From contig NZ_MBTF01000001.1 in assembly GCF_002013915.1 (NCBI RefSeq), positions 434,001 through 498,000 on the forward strand: 64,000 nt of DNA, written 5' to 3'. Positions 18,455-27,857 of this stretch are shown in pieces. The position numbers and the translations under genes are program-made. The DNA comes from Mucilaginibacter pedocola. Its GTDB lineage: Bacteria > Bacteroidota > Bacteroidia > Sphingobacteriales > Sphingobacteriaceae. Within the stretch, counting starts at the first letter, position 1. Every line of letters starts with the position of its first letter. The notes beneath the pieces were generated by a model, which was given only the letters and a program-made list of their open reading frames with translations, did not search any database and was not told the origin of the DNA.

Positions 18455-20842
18455 ATGCTTAGGAATTACTTTAAAATAGCCTGGAGGAACTTGCAGAAGC
18501 ACAAAGCCTTCTCGTTCATCAATATATTTGGCCTGGCGGTAGGTATAGCTGCTTTTTGGCTGATAGCCTTGTATGTAACCGATGAGTTGAGCTACGACCG
18601 CTACAATACCAAAGCCGACCGTATCTTCCGCGTTGCACAACACGCCACCTGGAGCAGTGGTAAGTATGATTTTGCTATCACATCAGCACCATACGCCGCT
18701 GCGTTGAAGGCCGATTTCCCGCAGGTAGAAGAAACTGCCCGTATAGATGCCGAGGGCGGAGGTAAAATTACTATTGGCGATAAAACCATCAATGAGGGCA
18801 ACATGCTGCTTGCAGATAATGCCATCTTCAAAATATTCAGCTACCAGTTTTTACAGGGTGATGCGCAAACCGCACTAAGCAAACCGCAAAGCATTGTACT
18901 CACCAAAACCTTTGCCGAAAACCTTTTTGGCGATGCAGAGAATGCCCTGAATAAAACCATATCGGTAGACGGGCAGGCAACTAATGTAACCGGCGTTATT
19001 GCCGATGTGCCTGTAAACTCGCACTTTACCTTTAAAGCGCTGCGCTCGTTACGTGAAGGTTTTACCAGCAGCTGGGATGATTCGGGTATATACACTTACC
19101 TGCTTCTTAAAAATGCCGATAGCAAAAATGCCATCGAAGCAGCAAGTGGCGCCTTCTACAACAAATACTTAAAAAACGGGCTGGGCGATTTGAAATTCAA
19201 TTTAGAGCTGCAGCCGCTTACATCTATTCACCTGCACTCTAACCTGGGGTACGAATTAGGTGCTAACGGCAATATCACTTATGTATACGTGTTCACTATT
19301 ACCGCGCTGCTGATACTTATTATTGCGGTTATCAATTATGTGAACCTGGCTACCGCGCGTTCATCTGTCCGCCTGAAAGAGATAGGCGTACGCAAGGTTA
19401 TCGGGTCAGACAGGGCTCAGCTCATCGCCATGTTCTTTGCCGAATCGGTTCTGTTGACGTTTATCGCTACACTTATTGCGGCTACCATCATCCAATTTGC
19501 CTTGCCATATTTTAATCAATTATCCGGCAAAAACCTGGTATTGTTGCAGTTTGGTACTGTGCCTACAGTGGTTTTGTTTGCCGGCTTCTCTTTATTTACC
19601 GGGTTGCTTAGTGGGGCATATCCTGCCATGTTCTTGTCGGGTTTTGGTACCATCAGTGCCATAAAAGGGCAACTGGGCAACCAGATGGCAACTATTTTCT
19701 TTCGCAAGTCGCTGGTGGTGTTTCAGTTCGTTATCACTATCGTGATGATCGTTGGTTCATGTATTATTTACCAGCAACTGCGCTTTGCTATGGATAAAGA
19801 CCTTGGCTTCAACAAAGCACAAACGCTTACCTTCCATATTAGCCAGGGCGTAAGGCCCAAGGCAGATGCTTTGAGGCAACAGCTTTTACAAAACCCCAAT
19901 ATTGAAGATGCGTCTACTGCAGGCAACCCTATTGGCAATAATAACCTGAATAGCGGTGGTTTCAACGTAGGCAGCGATGGCAAGTCAACAGCTGAATCTT
20001 TTATGGTGCAGCGCCTTTCGGTTGACGAAGATTTTATACCTACCATGCAAATTAAAATGAGCAAGGGGCGCAATTTCTCTAAGGATGTTACCAGCGATGT
20101 TGACGATGCCATTGTTGTGAACCAAACCCTAATAAACAAATTAGGACGGAAAAACCCGATAGGCCGCCGTGTAAATATCGGTACCGATAACGACGGAAAA
20201 CTAATTGTGCGCACCATTATAGGTGTGGTGAAAGATTTTAATACCTACTCGCTTCAGCATAAAATAATGCCGTTGTTCATGTACCTGCCTAAGGAGGTGA
20301 ATGATAAAGACAATGTGTACGTGCGCATTGGTAAAAACAACATCCGGGAGTCGTTGGCTTATATTGGTAAAGTTTACGGGCAGTTCGATATAGAAAATAA
20401 ACCGGAGTTCCATTTCCTCGATCAAAACTTTGCCGCCCAATACCAAACCGAGCAAAAGCAAGGCAACATCCTGTTGATATTTACTATACTGGCTATCAGC
20501 ATTGCGTGTTTAGGGTTATTTGGTCTGGTAACCTTCACCGCAGAGCAACGTATTAAAGAGATCGGCATACGCAAAGTACTAGGTGCCAGCGTCACCAGCA
20601 TTGTAAGCCTACTGGGTACGGACCTGATGAAACTGGTTTTCGTTGCAACGATCATTGCCTGCCCGATAGCCTATTTTGCTATGGATAAATGGCTGCAGGA
20701 TTTTGAATATAAAATAAACATCCACTGGTGGGTATTTCTGCTGGCCGGTGCAGGCGCAAGCGTAGTGGCCCTGGCAACTATTAGCATACAGTCGGTAAAA
20801 GCAGCGCTTGCTAACCCGGTGAAGAGTTTAAAAAGCGAATAG
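18455..20842 (+). CDS. FtsX/MacB-type ABC transporter permease, copy 8 (first gene of module 2)
   Basis: 795 residues from the ATG at 18455. An upstream in-frame ATG at 18410 would add 15 residues, but it overlaps the putative promoter, and MLRNYFKIAWRN at 18455 aligns with all other copies. Central signature RLKEIGVRKVIGSD from R306; C-terminal signature EQRIKEIGIRKVLGAS; tail ALANPVKSLKSE. The second periplasmic domain contains an asparagine-rich stretch (GNPIGNNNLNSGGFNVG) not seen in neighbours. It is probably co-transcribed with the DUF4097-like gene and copy 9. Confidence 0.92.
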   Translation: MLRNYFKIAWRNLQKHKAFSFINIFGLAVGIAAFWLIALYVTDELSYDRYNTKADRIFRVAQHATWSSGKYDFAITSAPYAAALKADFPQVEETARIDAEGGGKITIGDKTINEGNMLLADNAIFKIFSYQFLQGDAQTALSKPQSIVLTKTFAENLFGDAENALNKTISVDGQATNVTGVIADVPVNSHFTFKALRSLREGFTSSWDDSGIYTYLLLKNADSKNAIEAASGAFYNKYLKNGLGDLKFNLELQPLTSIHLHSNLGYELGANGNITYVYVFTITALLILIIAVINYVNLATARSSVRLKEIGVRKVIGSDRAQLIAMFFAESVLLTFIATLIAATIIQFALPYFNQLSGKNLVLLQFGTVPTVVLFAGFSLFTGLLSGAYPAMFLSGFGTISAIKGQLGNQMATIFFRKSLVVFQFVITIVMIVGSCIIYQQLRFAMDKDLGFNKAQTLTFHISQGVRPKADALRQQLLQNPNIEDASTAGNPIGNNNLNSGGFNVGSDGKSTAESFMVQRLSVDEDFIPTMQIKMSKGRNFSKDVTSDVDDAIVVNQTLINKLGRKNPIGRRVNIGTDNDGKLIVRTIIGVVKDFNTYSLQHKIMPLFMYLPKEVNDKDNVYVRIGKNNIRESLAYIGKVYGQFDIENKPEFHFLDQNFAAQYQTEQKQGNILLIFTILAISIACLGLFGLVTFTAEQRIKEIGIRKVLGASVTSIVSLLGTDLMKLVFVATIIACPIAYFAMDKWLQDFEYKINIHWWVFLLAGAGASVVALATISIQSVKAALANPVKSLKSE

Positions 20843-20861
20843 GGGACGGAGGGGGATTCAA

Positions 20862-20940
20862 GAGATGAGAGTCAAGAATCAAGACGCAAAAAAGCGTACG
20901 GCTTCTTAATTCTTGATTCTTGCCTCTTGGTTCTAAATTC
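20862..20940. repeat. TCAAGAATCAAGA inverted repeat
   Basis: A left arm containing AAGAGATGAGAGTCAAGAAT and the right arm TCTTGATTCTTGCCTCTTGG pair around a loop with AAAAAAGCGTACGGCTT, itself able to form AAGC/GCTT contacts. It lies between copy 8 and the DUF4097-like gene and is built on the same plan as the GTCCATAG palindromes but with different words. Confidence 0.5.
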
Positions 20941-20999
20941 TTTTCCCATGAGTGCAACTATTTAACAACAACAAGCATCTTATTATAAAACTAAGCAAC

Positions 21000-22019
21000 A
21001 TGAAAAAACTATTATTCTTTTTAGCACTGGCTTCGGTTACAGGCGTAGCATCGGCACAGGATTGGAAAACGCCATATATGACCAAATCGTTATCGGCAGA
21101 TAACATCAAAAGCGTGTTTGTGAATACCAGCGGTGGCAGCATTTCGGTAAAAGGCGGCGAGGAGCCTCGCATTGAGGTTTACGTGGTTGGCAACAACAAC
21201 CAAAACCTGAGTAAGGAGGAAATTGCCAAACGCCTGGAAGAAGATTACACCCTTGATGTTAAAGTAAGCGGCGGCGAATTGCACGCTACAGCTAAACAAA
21301 AACACAATATTACCAACTGGAGAAAAAGCTTGAGCATTGGCTTCCGTGTGTTTGTAAACAAAGCTACCGAAACCAACCTGAACACCAGCGGCGGCAGCAT
21401 CAGCATTGCTAACTTAACAGGCAACCAAAACTTTGAGACCAGCGGCGGCAGCCTAAGCATCAGCGGTGTTGCAGGTGTTATAAAAGGCGAAACCAGCGGC
21501 GGTAGCATCAGCGTAGCTAACTCAAGCAAAGAGATAGACCTGACTACCAGCGGTGGCAGCATTAACGCCAGCAACTGCAGCGGCCGCATGAAACTGGAAA
21601 CCAGTGGTGGCTCATTAAAACTGCAAGGCCTGAAAGGTTTTGTAAAAGCTGAAACAAGCGGCGGCTCGGTTAATGGTAACGGTATCGATGGCGAGCTGAT
21701 CACCACCACCAGCGGCGGCAGCGTTAGCCTGAGCGAAATTGCAGGTAGCGTAGATGCATCTACCAGCGCAGGCAGCATACACGTGCAAATGACCCGCGTA
21801 GATAAATACGTAAAAATTGACGGTAACTCGGGCCATGTTGACCTGCAACTGCCATCGAACAAAGGCTTAGACCTTGATGTACGCGGCGACCGTGTTACCG
21901 TTGCCATGAACGGCAAATTTGAAGGCCAAAAAGAAAAAGAACGCGTTGTAGGCAAAGTGAACGGCGGCGGCTCGCTGGTAACTGTTCGCGGCGACGGCAG
22001 TGTTAATGTTTCGTTATAA
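21000..22019 (+). CDS. Secreted TSGGS-repeat protein (DUF4097 / adhesin-head type)
   Basis: 339 residues from the ATG at 21000. The frame is open upstream to a GTG at 20952, but MKKLLFFLALASVTGVASAQ is a clear signal peptide. After an isolated TSGGSISVKGG near residue 40 and a charged stretch, residues ~129-255 hold eight consecutive repeats of exactly 18 residues. Each begins TSGGS (the last TSAGS), with hydrophobic residues at alternating positions as expected of a beta-solenoid. Bacteroidota proteins of this kind are annotated as DUF4097 or putative auto-transporter adhesin head GIN-domain proteins; their function is unknown. It lies between permease copies 8 and 9 in the same orientation, so it may be a periplasmic or surface partner or cargo; this is inference. 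There is no C-terminal membrane anchor. Confidence 0.8.
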   Translation: MKKLLFFLALASVTGVASAQDWKTPYMTKSLSADNIKSVFVNTSGGSISVKGGEEPRIEVYVVGNNNQNLSKEEIAKRLEEDYTLDVKVSGGELHATAKQKHNITNWRKSLSIGFRVFVNKATETNLNTSGGSISIANLTGNQNFETSGGSLSISGVAGVIKGETSGGSISVANSSKEIDLTTSGGSINASNCSGRMKLETSGGSLKLQGLKGFVKAETSGGSVNGNGIDGELITTTSGGSVSLSEIAGSVDASTSAGSIHVQMTRVDKYVKIDGNSGHVDLQLPSNKGLDLDVRGDRVTVAMNGKFEGQKEKERVVGKVNGGGSLVTVRGDGSVNVSL

Positions 22020-22024
22020 TAATT

Positions 22025-22157
22025 AGTTCATAGATGATAGTGCATGGTTCATGGCAGGCTTGCTGTTATGAACCATGACTTTGTAAATAACGGTTCGTAG
22101 GCAATCTATTGGTTTCTTACCATCAACTATGAACCATTATCCATCAACCCAAACCCT
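22025..22157. repeat. GTTCATAG/ATGAACCAT inverted repeats upstream of copy 9
   Basis: TTCATAGATGATAGTGCATGG and ATGGTTCATGG on the left face TATGAACCATGACTTTG and CTATGAACCATTATCCATC on the right. This is a word-built palindrome like the others in the array. No AATCGGTG units or sigma-54-like element are seen here, so copy 9 is probably read from the upstream promoter. Confidence 0.5.
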
Positions 22158-24527
22158 ATGTTTAAAAATTACCTTAAAGTAGCCTGGAGAAGCATTGTAA
22201 AACACAAGGGCTTTTCGTTGTTAAATGCCGGTGGCTTAGCCCTCGGCATTGCCAGTTGTTTATTGTTAGTGCTGTATGTGGCCTACCATTTGGGCTACGA
22301 TAAGCAATTTAACAACATCGAAAATATTTACCTGGTAGAGAATAACCAGCCCGGCGATGGTAAAATTTACACCTTTTCGGCTACTCCAAGGCAGGCGGCA
22401 GAGGCTATAAAAACCGAAGTGCCGGGTGTGGTACGTTCGGTCAGGATGATCAATTATACCGCCGAGGGTTTGCTGAGCTATAAGGATAACACCTTTAAAA
22501 AGCAGGGCATGTTCGCCGATGATGGTTTCTTTGATATTTTTTCATACAAGTTTATACAGGGTAATGCGGCGAGTGCCCTTAAACTGCCTAACTCGCTTAT
22601 CATCACTAAATCGTTAGCTACCACATTATTTGGTAAGGAAGACCCGATGAACAAGATCGTTAAACGCAATAACCAATTGCCATTAACGGTTACGGGGGTA
22701 ATTGAGGATCTGCCCGCAAACGCTACCTTTCAATTTGAATTTGTGATGCCCTGGGTAATGTTCGAAGATTCTAACCCCTGGGCTAAAGACTCGGGCTGGG
22801 GAAGTAACTATGCCCGCACGGTGGTGCAGTTGAAGGACAGTAAAAGCTTAGCCCGCGCCAATAATATTATGAAAGGCATGGTGGGCCGCCATAACGATGG
22901 CAACAAGAATGCTCTTTTTTTATACCCGTTTGCGAAACTGCATCTGTACGGAAAGTTTGAAGATGGCAAAGCTGTAGGTGGCATGATAGACCAGATACAA
23001 CTCTTCATCACCCTGGCCATTTGTATTTTACTGATAGCCTGCGTAAACTTCATGAATCTTTCTACGGCACGGTCGGAAGAGCGTGCAAAAGAGGTGGGTA
23101 TCCGCAAGGCCATTGGCTCGGGCAGGGGTTCGCTTATCGGGCAGTTCATTACCGAGTCAGTTATCCTTTCGGTGCTTTCTACTATAATAGGGGTTATCAT
23201 CGTTGTTTTAAGCCTGCCTTATTTTAACCAATTACTCGGTATTACCTTAAAATTGCCCTACAGTGAAGGCTACGCTTGGGCCTTTATATTAGGTGTAGGG
23301 CTGGTGAGCGGCTTATTAGCGGGCAGTTATCCTGCTTTTTACCTCTCGTCGTTCGAACCGATAAAGGTTTTGAAAGGGATGTTCAAGGGTGGTAGTTCTG
23401 CATTGCCGTTGCGGAAGATCTTGGTGGTGTTGCAATTTGCCATAGCGGTATTCCTGATAAGTGCTACCATTATCATATACAGGCAGATCAAGTATGTGCA
23501 GGATATGCCTATCGGTTTCGATAAGAACAACCTTGTGGAGATACCTATGGAAGGCGATCTGCAGAAGAACGCACAGGTTTTTGTCAACGATCTGAAGAAT
23601 AGTGGCGCTATTACCGGCGGTGCCATTATGTCGGCAAGTATTACTTCATCCGGCAGTAATACCTGGGGAGTAAGCTGGCCCGGTAAGCGCGACGATCAGC
23701 AGGTATTGATCGATATATTTTCGGTAGGCGAGGGTTTCACCAAAACTGCCGGTGTAAAACTTTTAGAAGGACGCGAATTTTCGAACAGTAATGCTTTAGA
23801 CACAGCGCACAAAACCGTGCTGATAAATGAGAGCGCCGCCAAAATAATGAACCTTAAAACCCCCGTTGGAACAATTATCAAAAACGGCGATCAGCCGGTT
23901 ACCATAGTAGGTGTTTACAAGGATTTTGTTTGGGGTTCGCCTTACGAAAAGACAAGGCCGATGCTTACCCAATTTTCGGGCAACTATGGTTCGGTAATTG
24001 GTTTGCGCCTAAACCCATCGCGCAGTATTTCTGCTAATGTGGATGCGATAACCAAATCGTTAAAGGCCATAAACCCATTCTTCCCGCCAACCATTAATTT
24101 TGTAGACGGCGATTTTGAGAAGAAATTCCAGAACGAAAAACTCATGGCAACATTGGCAAACCTGTTCGGCGGATTGGCTATCATTATTTCTTGCCTGGGT
24201 CTGTTCGGTTTAGCGGCCTATGCAGCCGAGCAGCGTGTAAAAGAAATAGGGGTACGCAAAGTATTGGGTGCAACTGTGTTTAACCTCACTACCTTATTAT
24301 CAAAAGACTTTTTAATATTGGTTGCTATCGCGATAGTAGTAGCCACACCGGTATCGATATGGGGTATGGATAAATGGCTGCAAAACTACCAAACCCGTAT
24401 CCCCCTAAGCTGGTGGATGTTCGTAGCAGCGGCAATGGTAACCGTTATTATCGCCTTAGCTACGGTAAGCTACCAGGCGGTGAAAGCTGCGTTGGCAAAT
24501 CCGGTGAAGAGTTTGCGTTCGGAGTAA
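22158..24527 (+). CDS. FtsX/MacB-type ABC transporter permease, copy 9 (end of module 2)
   Basis: 789 residues, complete. N-terminus MFKNYLKVAWRSIVKHKGFS; TM1 GLALGIASCLLLVLYV. Central signature RAKEVGIRKAIGSG from R309; C-terminal signature EQRVKEIGVRKVLGAT. The LHLYGKFEDGKAVGGMID block before TM2 places it with the copies at 8198, 30634 and 35808, and the second ectodomain has NTWGVSWPG, similar to SSWGITWPG at 30634. Tail ALANPVKSLRSE. A strong terminator follows 23 bases after the stop. Confidence 0.93.
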   Translation: MFKNYLKVAWRSIVKHKGFSLLNAGGLALGIASCLLLVLYVAYHLGYDKQFNNIENIYLVENNQPGDGKIYTFSATPRQAAEAIKTEVPGVVRSVRMINYTAEGLLSYKDNTFKKQGMFADDGFFDIFSYKFIQGNAASALKLPNSLIITKSLATTLFGKEDPMNKIVKRNNQLPLTVTGVIEDLPANATFQFEFVMPWVMFEDSNPWAKDSGWGSNYARTVVQLKDSKSLARANNIMKGMVGRHNDGNKNALFLYPFAKLHLYGKFEDGKAVGGMIDQIQLFITLAICILLIACVNFMNLSTARSEERAKEVGIRKAIGSGRGSLIGQFITESVILSVLSTIIGVIIVVLSLPYFNQLLGITLKLPYSEGYAWAFILGVGLVSGLLAGSYPAFYLSSFEPIKVLKGMFKGGSSALPLRKILVVLQFAIAVFLISATIIIYRQIKYVQDMPIGFDKNNLVEIPMEGDLQKNAQVFVNDLKNSGAITGGAIMSASITSSGSNTWGVSWPGKRDDQQVLIDIFSVGEGFTKTAGVKLLEGREFSNSNALDTAHKTVLINESAAKIMNLKTPVGTIIKNGDQPVTIVGVYKDFVWGSPYEKTRPMLTQFSGNYGSVIGLRLNPSRSISANVDAITKSLKAINPFFPPTINFVDGDFEKKFQNEKLMATLANLFGGLAIIISCLGLFGLAAYAAEQRVKEIGVRKVLGATVFNLTTLLSKDFLILVAIAIVVATPVSIWGMDKWLQNYQTRIPLSWWMFVAAAMVTVIIALATVSYQAVKAALANPVKSLRSE

Positions 24528-24550
24528 AGAGATCAGAGGTTAAAGAATAG

Positions 24551-24583
24551 AGGTTAGTTTCGAAAAGAGGCTAACCTTTTTTA
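24551..24583 (+). terminator. Rho-independent-type terminator after module 2
   Basis: AGGTTAG (24551-24557) pairs with CTAACCT (24571-24577) and runs into TTTTTT. It closes the + strand module; on the other strand it lies just beyond the toxin stop at 24590, so it may serve both directions. Confidence 0.75.
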
Positions 24584-24589
24584 TAAAAA

Positions 24590-24880
24590 TTAAAATTTGA
24601 GTGGCGACATTTTTGTGTGCCTTATCCGAACGATAATAATTTCGTCTCCCATTACACGATACGAAATGCGATACTTGTATTTTTCAAATGCTCGCCAAGT
24701 TCCGTCATTGTTTTTCTTGAATTTATCAAAGGTGTATTTTTCAGGATTTGCCGATAATTCGAAAGTGCAATCAATTAGCGTGTTTAACACTATTGTTGCA
24801 TTTTGTAACGAAGTAAGCGCGATATATTTATAGGCTTTTTTCAAATCGGCTTTTGCTTCGTCACTCCAAACTACTACCAC
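24590..24880 (-). CDS. RelE/ParE-family toxin
   Basis: 96 residues. The pattern of the RelE/ParE fold is visible: WSDEAKADLKKAYKYI at the N-terminus, a central LSANPEKY, then WRAFEKYKYRISYRV and a final strand IIIVRIRHTKMSP. Family members are ribosome-dependent mRNA interferases or gyrase poisons; which applies cannot be told here. The start is a GTG lying inside the last codons of the antitoxin (aaGTGGTAG), a 7-base overlap that implies translational coupling. It is the only opposite-strand pair in the permease array. Confidence 0.82.
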   Translation of the reverse strand: MVVVWSDEAKADLKKAYKYIALTSLQNATIVLNTLIDCTFELSANPEKYTFDKFKKNNDGTWRAFEKYKYRISYRVMGDEIIIVRIRHTKMSPLKF

Positions 24881-25137
24881 TTGGCTGCTTCTATTTTTAG
24901 GTCTTCAACAGTTGTGAATTCACCACGTTGAACTTGAGCATATCCTCTCTCTAAATCCTCGTTATATTCATCAAGCGTCTGCCGTTTTTCTTGGGTATCA
25001 AAACCGATACGCATTAACTTCAAAGAGTTTATAAGCCATTCTCTTTTAGAAGCATCCTTTATCTTATCAAGGTCTATCACAAGTTCCATAGCATCATATT
25101 TTATTACGAATTTACCGATAATCATAATAGAAAACAA
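24874..25137 (-). CDS. Antitoxin of the RelE/ParE module
   Basis: 87 residues from the first in-frame ATG; ATGs at residues 5 and 17 (MELVIDLDKIKDA) are alternative starts, the latter giving a 71-residue product. The C-terminal part is acidic and helical (TLDEYNEDLERGYAQVQRGE, then FTTVEDLKIEA), as in small Bacteroidota antitoxins encoded just upstream of ParE/RelE toxins. No DNA-binding motif is recognised by eye, so identification rests mainly on the partner and the overlap. Confidence 0.72.
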   Translation of the reverse strand: MFSIMIIGKFVIKYDAMELVIDLDKIKDASKREWLINSLKLMRIGFDTQEKRQTLDEYNEDLERGYAQVQRGEFTTVEDLKIEAAKW

Positions 25138-25179
25138 AACTGTAGTTTAATAAGAAGAAGCGCTTTTTATTCGCAAACT

Positions 25180-25288
25180 CTTTCTGTAACCGAACACCCA
25201 ACCGTCCGATTACGAACATCTTCGTTTATTGGTTTGATTCTTAAGTTGTTGATTTGTAATTTATTACAAAAGTGGCACAAATCTTATT
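25180..25288 (+). promoter_or_regulatory. Module-3 promoter: paired CGAACA sites plus sigma-54-like element
   Basis: TAACCGAACA (25187-25196) and TTACGAACA (25210-25218) place CGAACA half-sites exactly 22 bp apart. GTGGCAC (25272-25278), a perfect sigma-54 -24 half, starts its GG 56 bp after the last half-site and is followed by N5-TTATT (GG-N10-AT). A palindrome TTGTA-N6-TACAA (25254-25269) lies just upstream of the GG. The predicted start would leave a leader of about 60 bases made of AATCGGTG units. Left half-sites are poorly conserved here. Confidence 0.55.
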
Positions 25289-25302
25289 TATCAAACTATA
25301 GC

Positions 25303-25350
25303 ATCATCGGTGAAATCGGTGGAATCGGTGTAGCTAATCGGTGAAATCAC
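25303..25350. repeat. AATCGGTGnAATC leader repeats before copy 10
   Basis: ATCGGTGAAATCGGTGGAAT, a further CGGTG and AATCGGTGAAATC are stacked between the promoter and the ATG at 25360. No GTCCATAG palindrome precedes them, as expected for the first gene of a module. Confidence 0.65.
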
Positions 25351-25359
25351 AATAAAATA

Positions 25360-27771
25360 ATGATAAAAAACTATTTAACCATCGCCTGGAGAAGCCTTAC
25401 CAAAAACAAGGTATTCTCTTTTATCAATATGTTCGGGCTGGCCGTGGGGCTGGCTTGCTGCATGCTTATTAGCGGTTATGTTTACCAGGAGCTTACCTTC
25501 GATACCTATTCGGTAAACGCCAAACAACTGTACCGGGTCAACCTTGGTACGGTATCTAATGGGGGGACGGATACTTATCCCATTGTTGATATAGCCGTAG
25601 GTGAGGGGATGAAAAGCGCCGTACCGGGTATTGAAGCTTTTACGCGCCTGCAAAACAACCCGCAGGTATTTGTAAAGTATAACAACCTGCAATTTAAAGA
25701 AACCAATATCGCCCGGATAGATTCTAATTTCCTGCAATTATTTTCTATTCCGTTGCTGGAGGGCGATAGCAAAAATGCGCTGGTAGAACCCAATAGCATG
25801 GTGGTGACCAAAGCCTTCGCTAAAAAATACTTCGGCGACGAATCTGCTATGGGTAAGCTGTTAACATTTGGCGACAGGGCAGTAAAGATAACCGGAGTGA
25901 TAGACCGTGTGCCCGAGAATTCGCATTTCCACGCTGATGCCTTTATCAGCCTGACCTCTTTTGTAGAAGGCCGCCGCAAAACCTGGAGCAACGTGGGTTT
26001 TTACACCTACCTGTTGCTTAATAAAAATGCCGACCCACGCAAGCTCGAAGCGCAGTTCCCCGCATTGGTAGAGAAATTTGTGGTACCCGAGGTGCAGGAG
26101 GATATGGGCGTAAGCCTGGCCGAAGCCCGCAAATCCGTAGGTACATTCCTGTTTACATTGATGCCGCTGGCCGATATCCACCTGCATTCGCACACCAAAT
26201 TCGAGCGAGAGGCCAATGGTAATATCCAATACGTATACATCTTTGCTGCGTTGGCCATCTTCATTTTGCTATTGGCTTGCATCAACTTCATGAACCTTTC
26301 TACCGCAGCTTCAGCTAAACGCGCTAAAGAGGTAGGCATCCGCAAAGTAATGGGTTCGCTTAAAGGTAACCTGGTTACGCAGTTCCTCGCCGAATCTACC
26401 ATGCTGACCATACTGGCCACCGGCATAGCACTACTTATGGTTTACTTGTTATTGCCATATTTTAACGATGTAGCGGGGAAACAGTTGGATATGACGTTCT
26501 ACCTCAATTACAAAGCGTTAATTGTAGAAGTATGCCTGGCGCTGGTGGTAGGTGTTGCCGCGGGTATTTACCCGGCATTCTTCCTGTCGTCGTTCCAGGT
26601 GATAAAGGTTTTGAAGGGTAATAATAATACCCAAAACAACCGTAGTTTACTGCGCAGCGGGCTTATTGTATTCCAATTCGCTATATCTACCGCATTTATT
26701 GTGGCCACTTTTGTGGTATACCAGCAGTTACATTATATGCAGAATAAAAAACTGGGGTACGATAAAGAGCAGGTACTGGTAATAAACGATGCCTACACGC
26801 TGGGAAATAACCTGGATGCCTTTAAACAGCAGCTTTTGCAGGATAAACGCGTAATGAACGCCACCATCACCAGCGATGTGCCCGTTGCCTTTGCCGATGG
26901 TACCCAGGTTTACGTAAAACCGGAGAAAGAAACCGACGGCAGGCAGGAGGTACACGCCAATATTTACCACATAGACGAAAGCTATTTACCCACCATGGGC
27001 ATGAGTATGGCCAAAGGCCGTAATTTTCTGGCAGCATACCCGGCAGATTCGGCATCGGTATTGGTGAATGAGGCGATGGTGCGCGACTTGGGTTTGGGTA
27101 AGTCGGACCCTATTGGGCGTACCATAGTGCGTTCGGGCCAGCGCGAATTTAAAATAGTAGGGGTGGTGAAAGATTTCCACTACTCATCTGCCAAAGAAAA
27201 AATTGCCCCGCTAATGATGCTTTACGGTCACAGCAACGGCTCCGTAATAATAAAAGCCAAAACCGCCGACTTGAGCGGCCTTATAGAAGTAGCTAAAAAC
27301 CAATGGAACGAATACAAAGCCGAAGGCCCATTCAGCTACACCTTCCTCGATGATCAGTTTGCCAAATTATACGTTGCCGAGCAGCGTACCGGTAAAATAT
27401 TTACAGGCTTTGCCGTTATCGCGGTTATTATCGCCAGCCTTGGCTTGTTCGGTTTGGCTGCCTTCAGCATACGCCAGCGGGTGAAAGAGATAGGTATACG
27501 TAAAGTGTTGGGCGCGTCATCGGGCACTATCACCGGCATGCTGTCTACGGAGTTTTTAAAACTGGTTATTATTGCCATTGTGGTATCGGTACCGGTAACC
27601 TGGTATGCTATGCATAAGTGGCTGCAGGATTTTGCCTATCGCATTGATATTTCGCCTTGGGTGTTTGTAATGGCGGGGATTATTGCGGTTGTGGTGGCTT
27701 TTGTTACGGTAAGTTTCCAGTCGGTAAAAGCGGCATTGGCCAACCCTATAAAAAGTTTGCGAAGCGAGTAA
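25360..27771 (+). CDS. FtsX/MacB-type ABC transporter permease, copy 10 (first gene of module 3)
   Basis: 803 residues, complete. MIKNYLTIAWRSLTKNKVFS start; TM1 GLAVGLACCMLISGYV; central signature RAKEVGIRKVMGSL from R321; C-terminal signature RQRVKEIGIRKVLGAS. An Asn-rich linker GNNNTQNNRS lies before TM5. The tail ALANPIKSLRSE has the only Ile in place of Val. The first ectodomain contains SVGTFLFTLMPLADIHLHSH. It is preceded by its own phased promoter and follows the divergently oriented toxin-antitoxin pair. Confidence 0.93.
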   Translation: MIKNYLTIAWRSLTKNKVFSFINMFGLAVGLACCMLISGYVYQELTFDTYSVNAKQLYRVNLGTVSNGGTDTYPIVDIAVGEGMKSAVPGIEAFTRLQNNPQVFVKYNNLQFKETNIARIDSNFLQLFSIPLLEGDSKNALVEPNSMVVTKAFAKKYFGDESAMGKLLTFGDRAVKITGVIDRVPENSHFHADAFISLTSFVEGRRKTWSNVGFYTYLLLNKNADPRKLEAQFPALVEKFVVPEVQEDMGVSLAEARKSVGTFLFTLMPLADIHLHSHTKFEREANGNIQYVYIFAALAIFILLLACINFMNLSTAASAKRAKEVGIRKVMGSLKGNLVTQFLAESTMLTILATGIALLMVYLLLPYFNDVAGKQLDMTFYLNYKALIVEVCLALVVGVAAGIYPAFFLSSFQVIKVLKGNNNTQNNRSLLRSGLIVFQFAISTAFIVATFVVYQQLHYMQNKKLGYDKEQVLVINDAYTLGNNLDAFKQQLLQDKRVMNATITSDVPVAFADGTQVYVKPEKETDGRQEVHANIYHIDESYLPTMGMSMAKGRNFLAAYPADSASVLVNEAMVRDLGLGKSDPIGRTIVRSGQREFKIVGVVKDFHYSSAKEKIAPLMMLYGHSNGSVIIKAKTADLSGLIEVAKNQWNEYKAEGPFSYTFLDDQFAKLYVAEQRTGKIFTGFAVIAVIIASLGLFGLAAFSIRQRVKEIGIRKVLGASSGTITGMLSTEFLKLVIIAIVVSVPVTWYAMHKWLQDFAYRIDISPWVFVMAGIIAVVVAFVTVSFQSVKAALANPIKSLRSE

Positions 27772-27857
27772 CCTGGTAGCGAAAACAGGCGTCGAATATT
27801 TATCATTTATCCCGGTTTTTAAATAGGGGTAAACGTGCAACAAATTGTATCAAGTTA

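Noticed and set aside
25254..25269. TTGTA-N6-TACAA as the antitoxin operator
   Set aside because: It is about 117 bases from the antitoxin start and linked to the module-3 promoter and the copy-14 leader rather than to the toxin-antitoxin pair.
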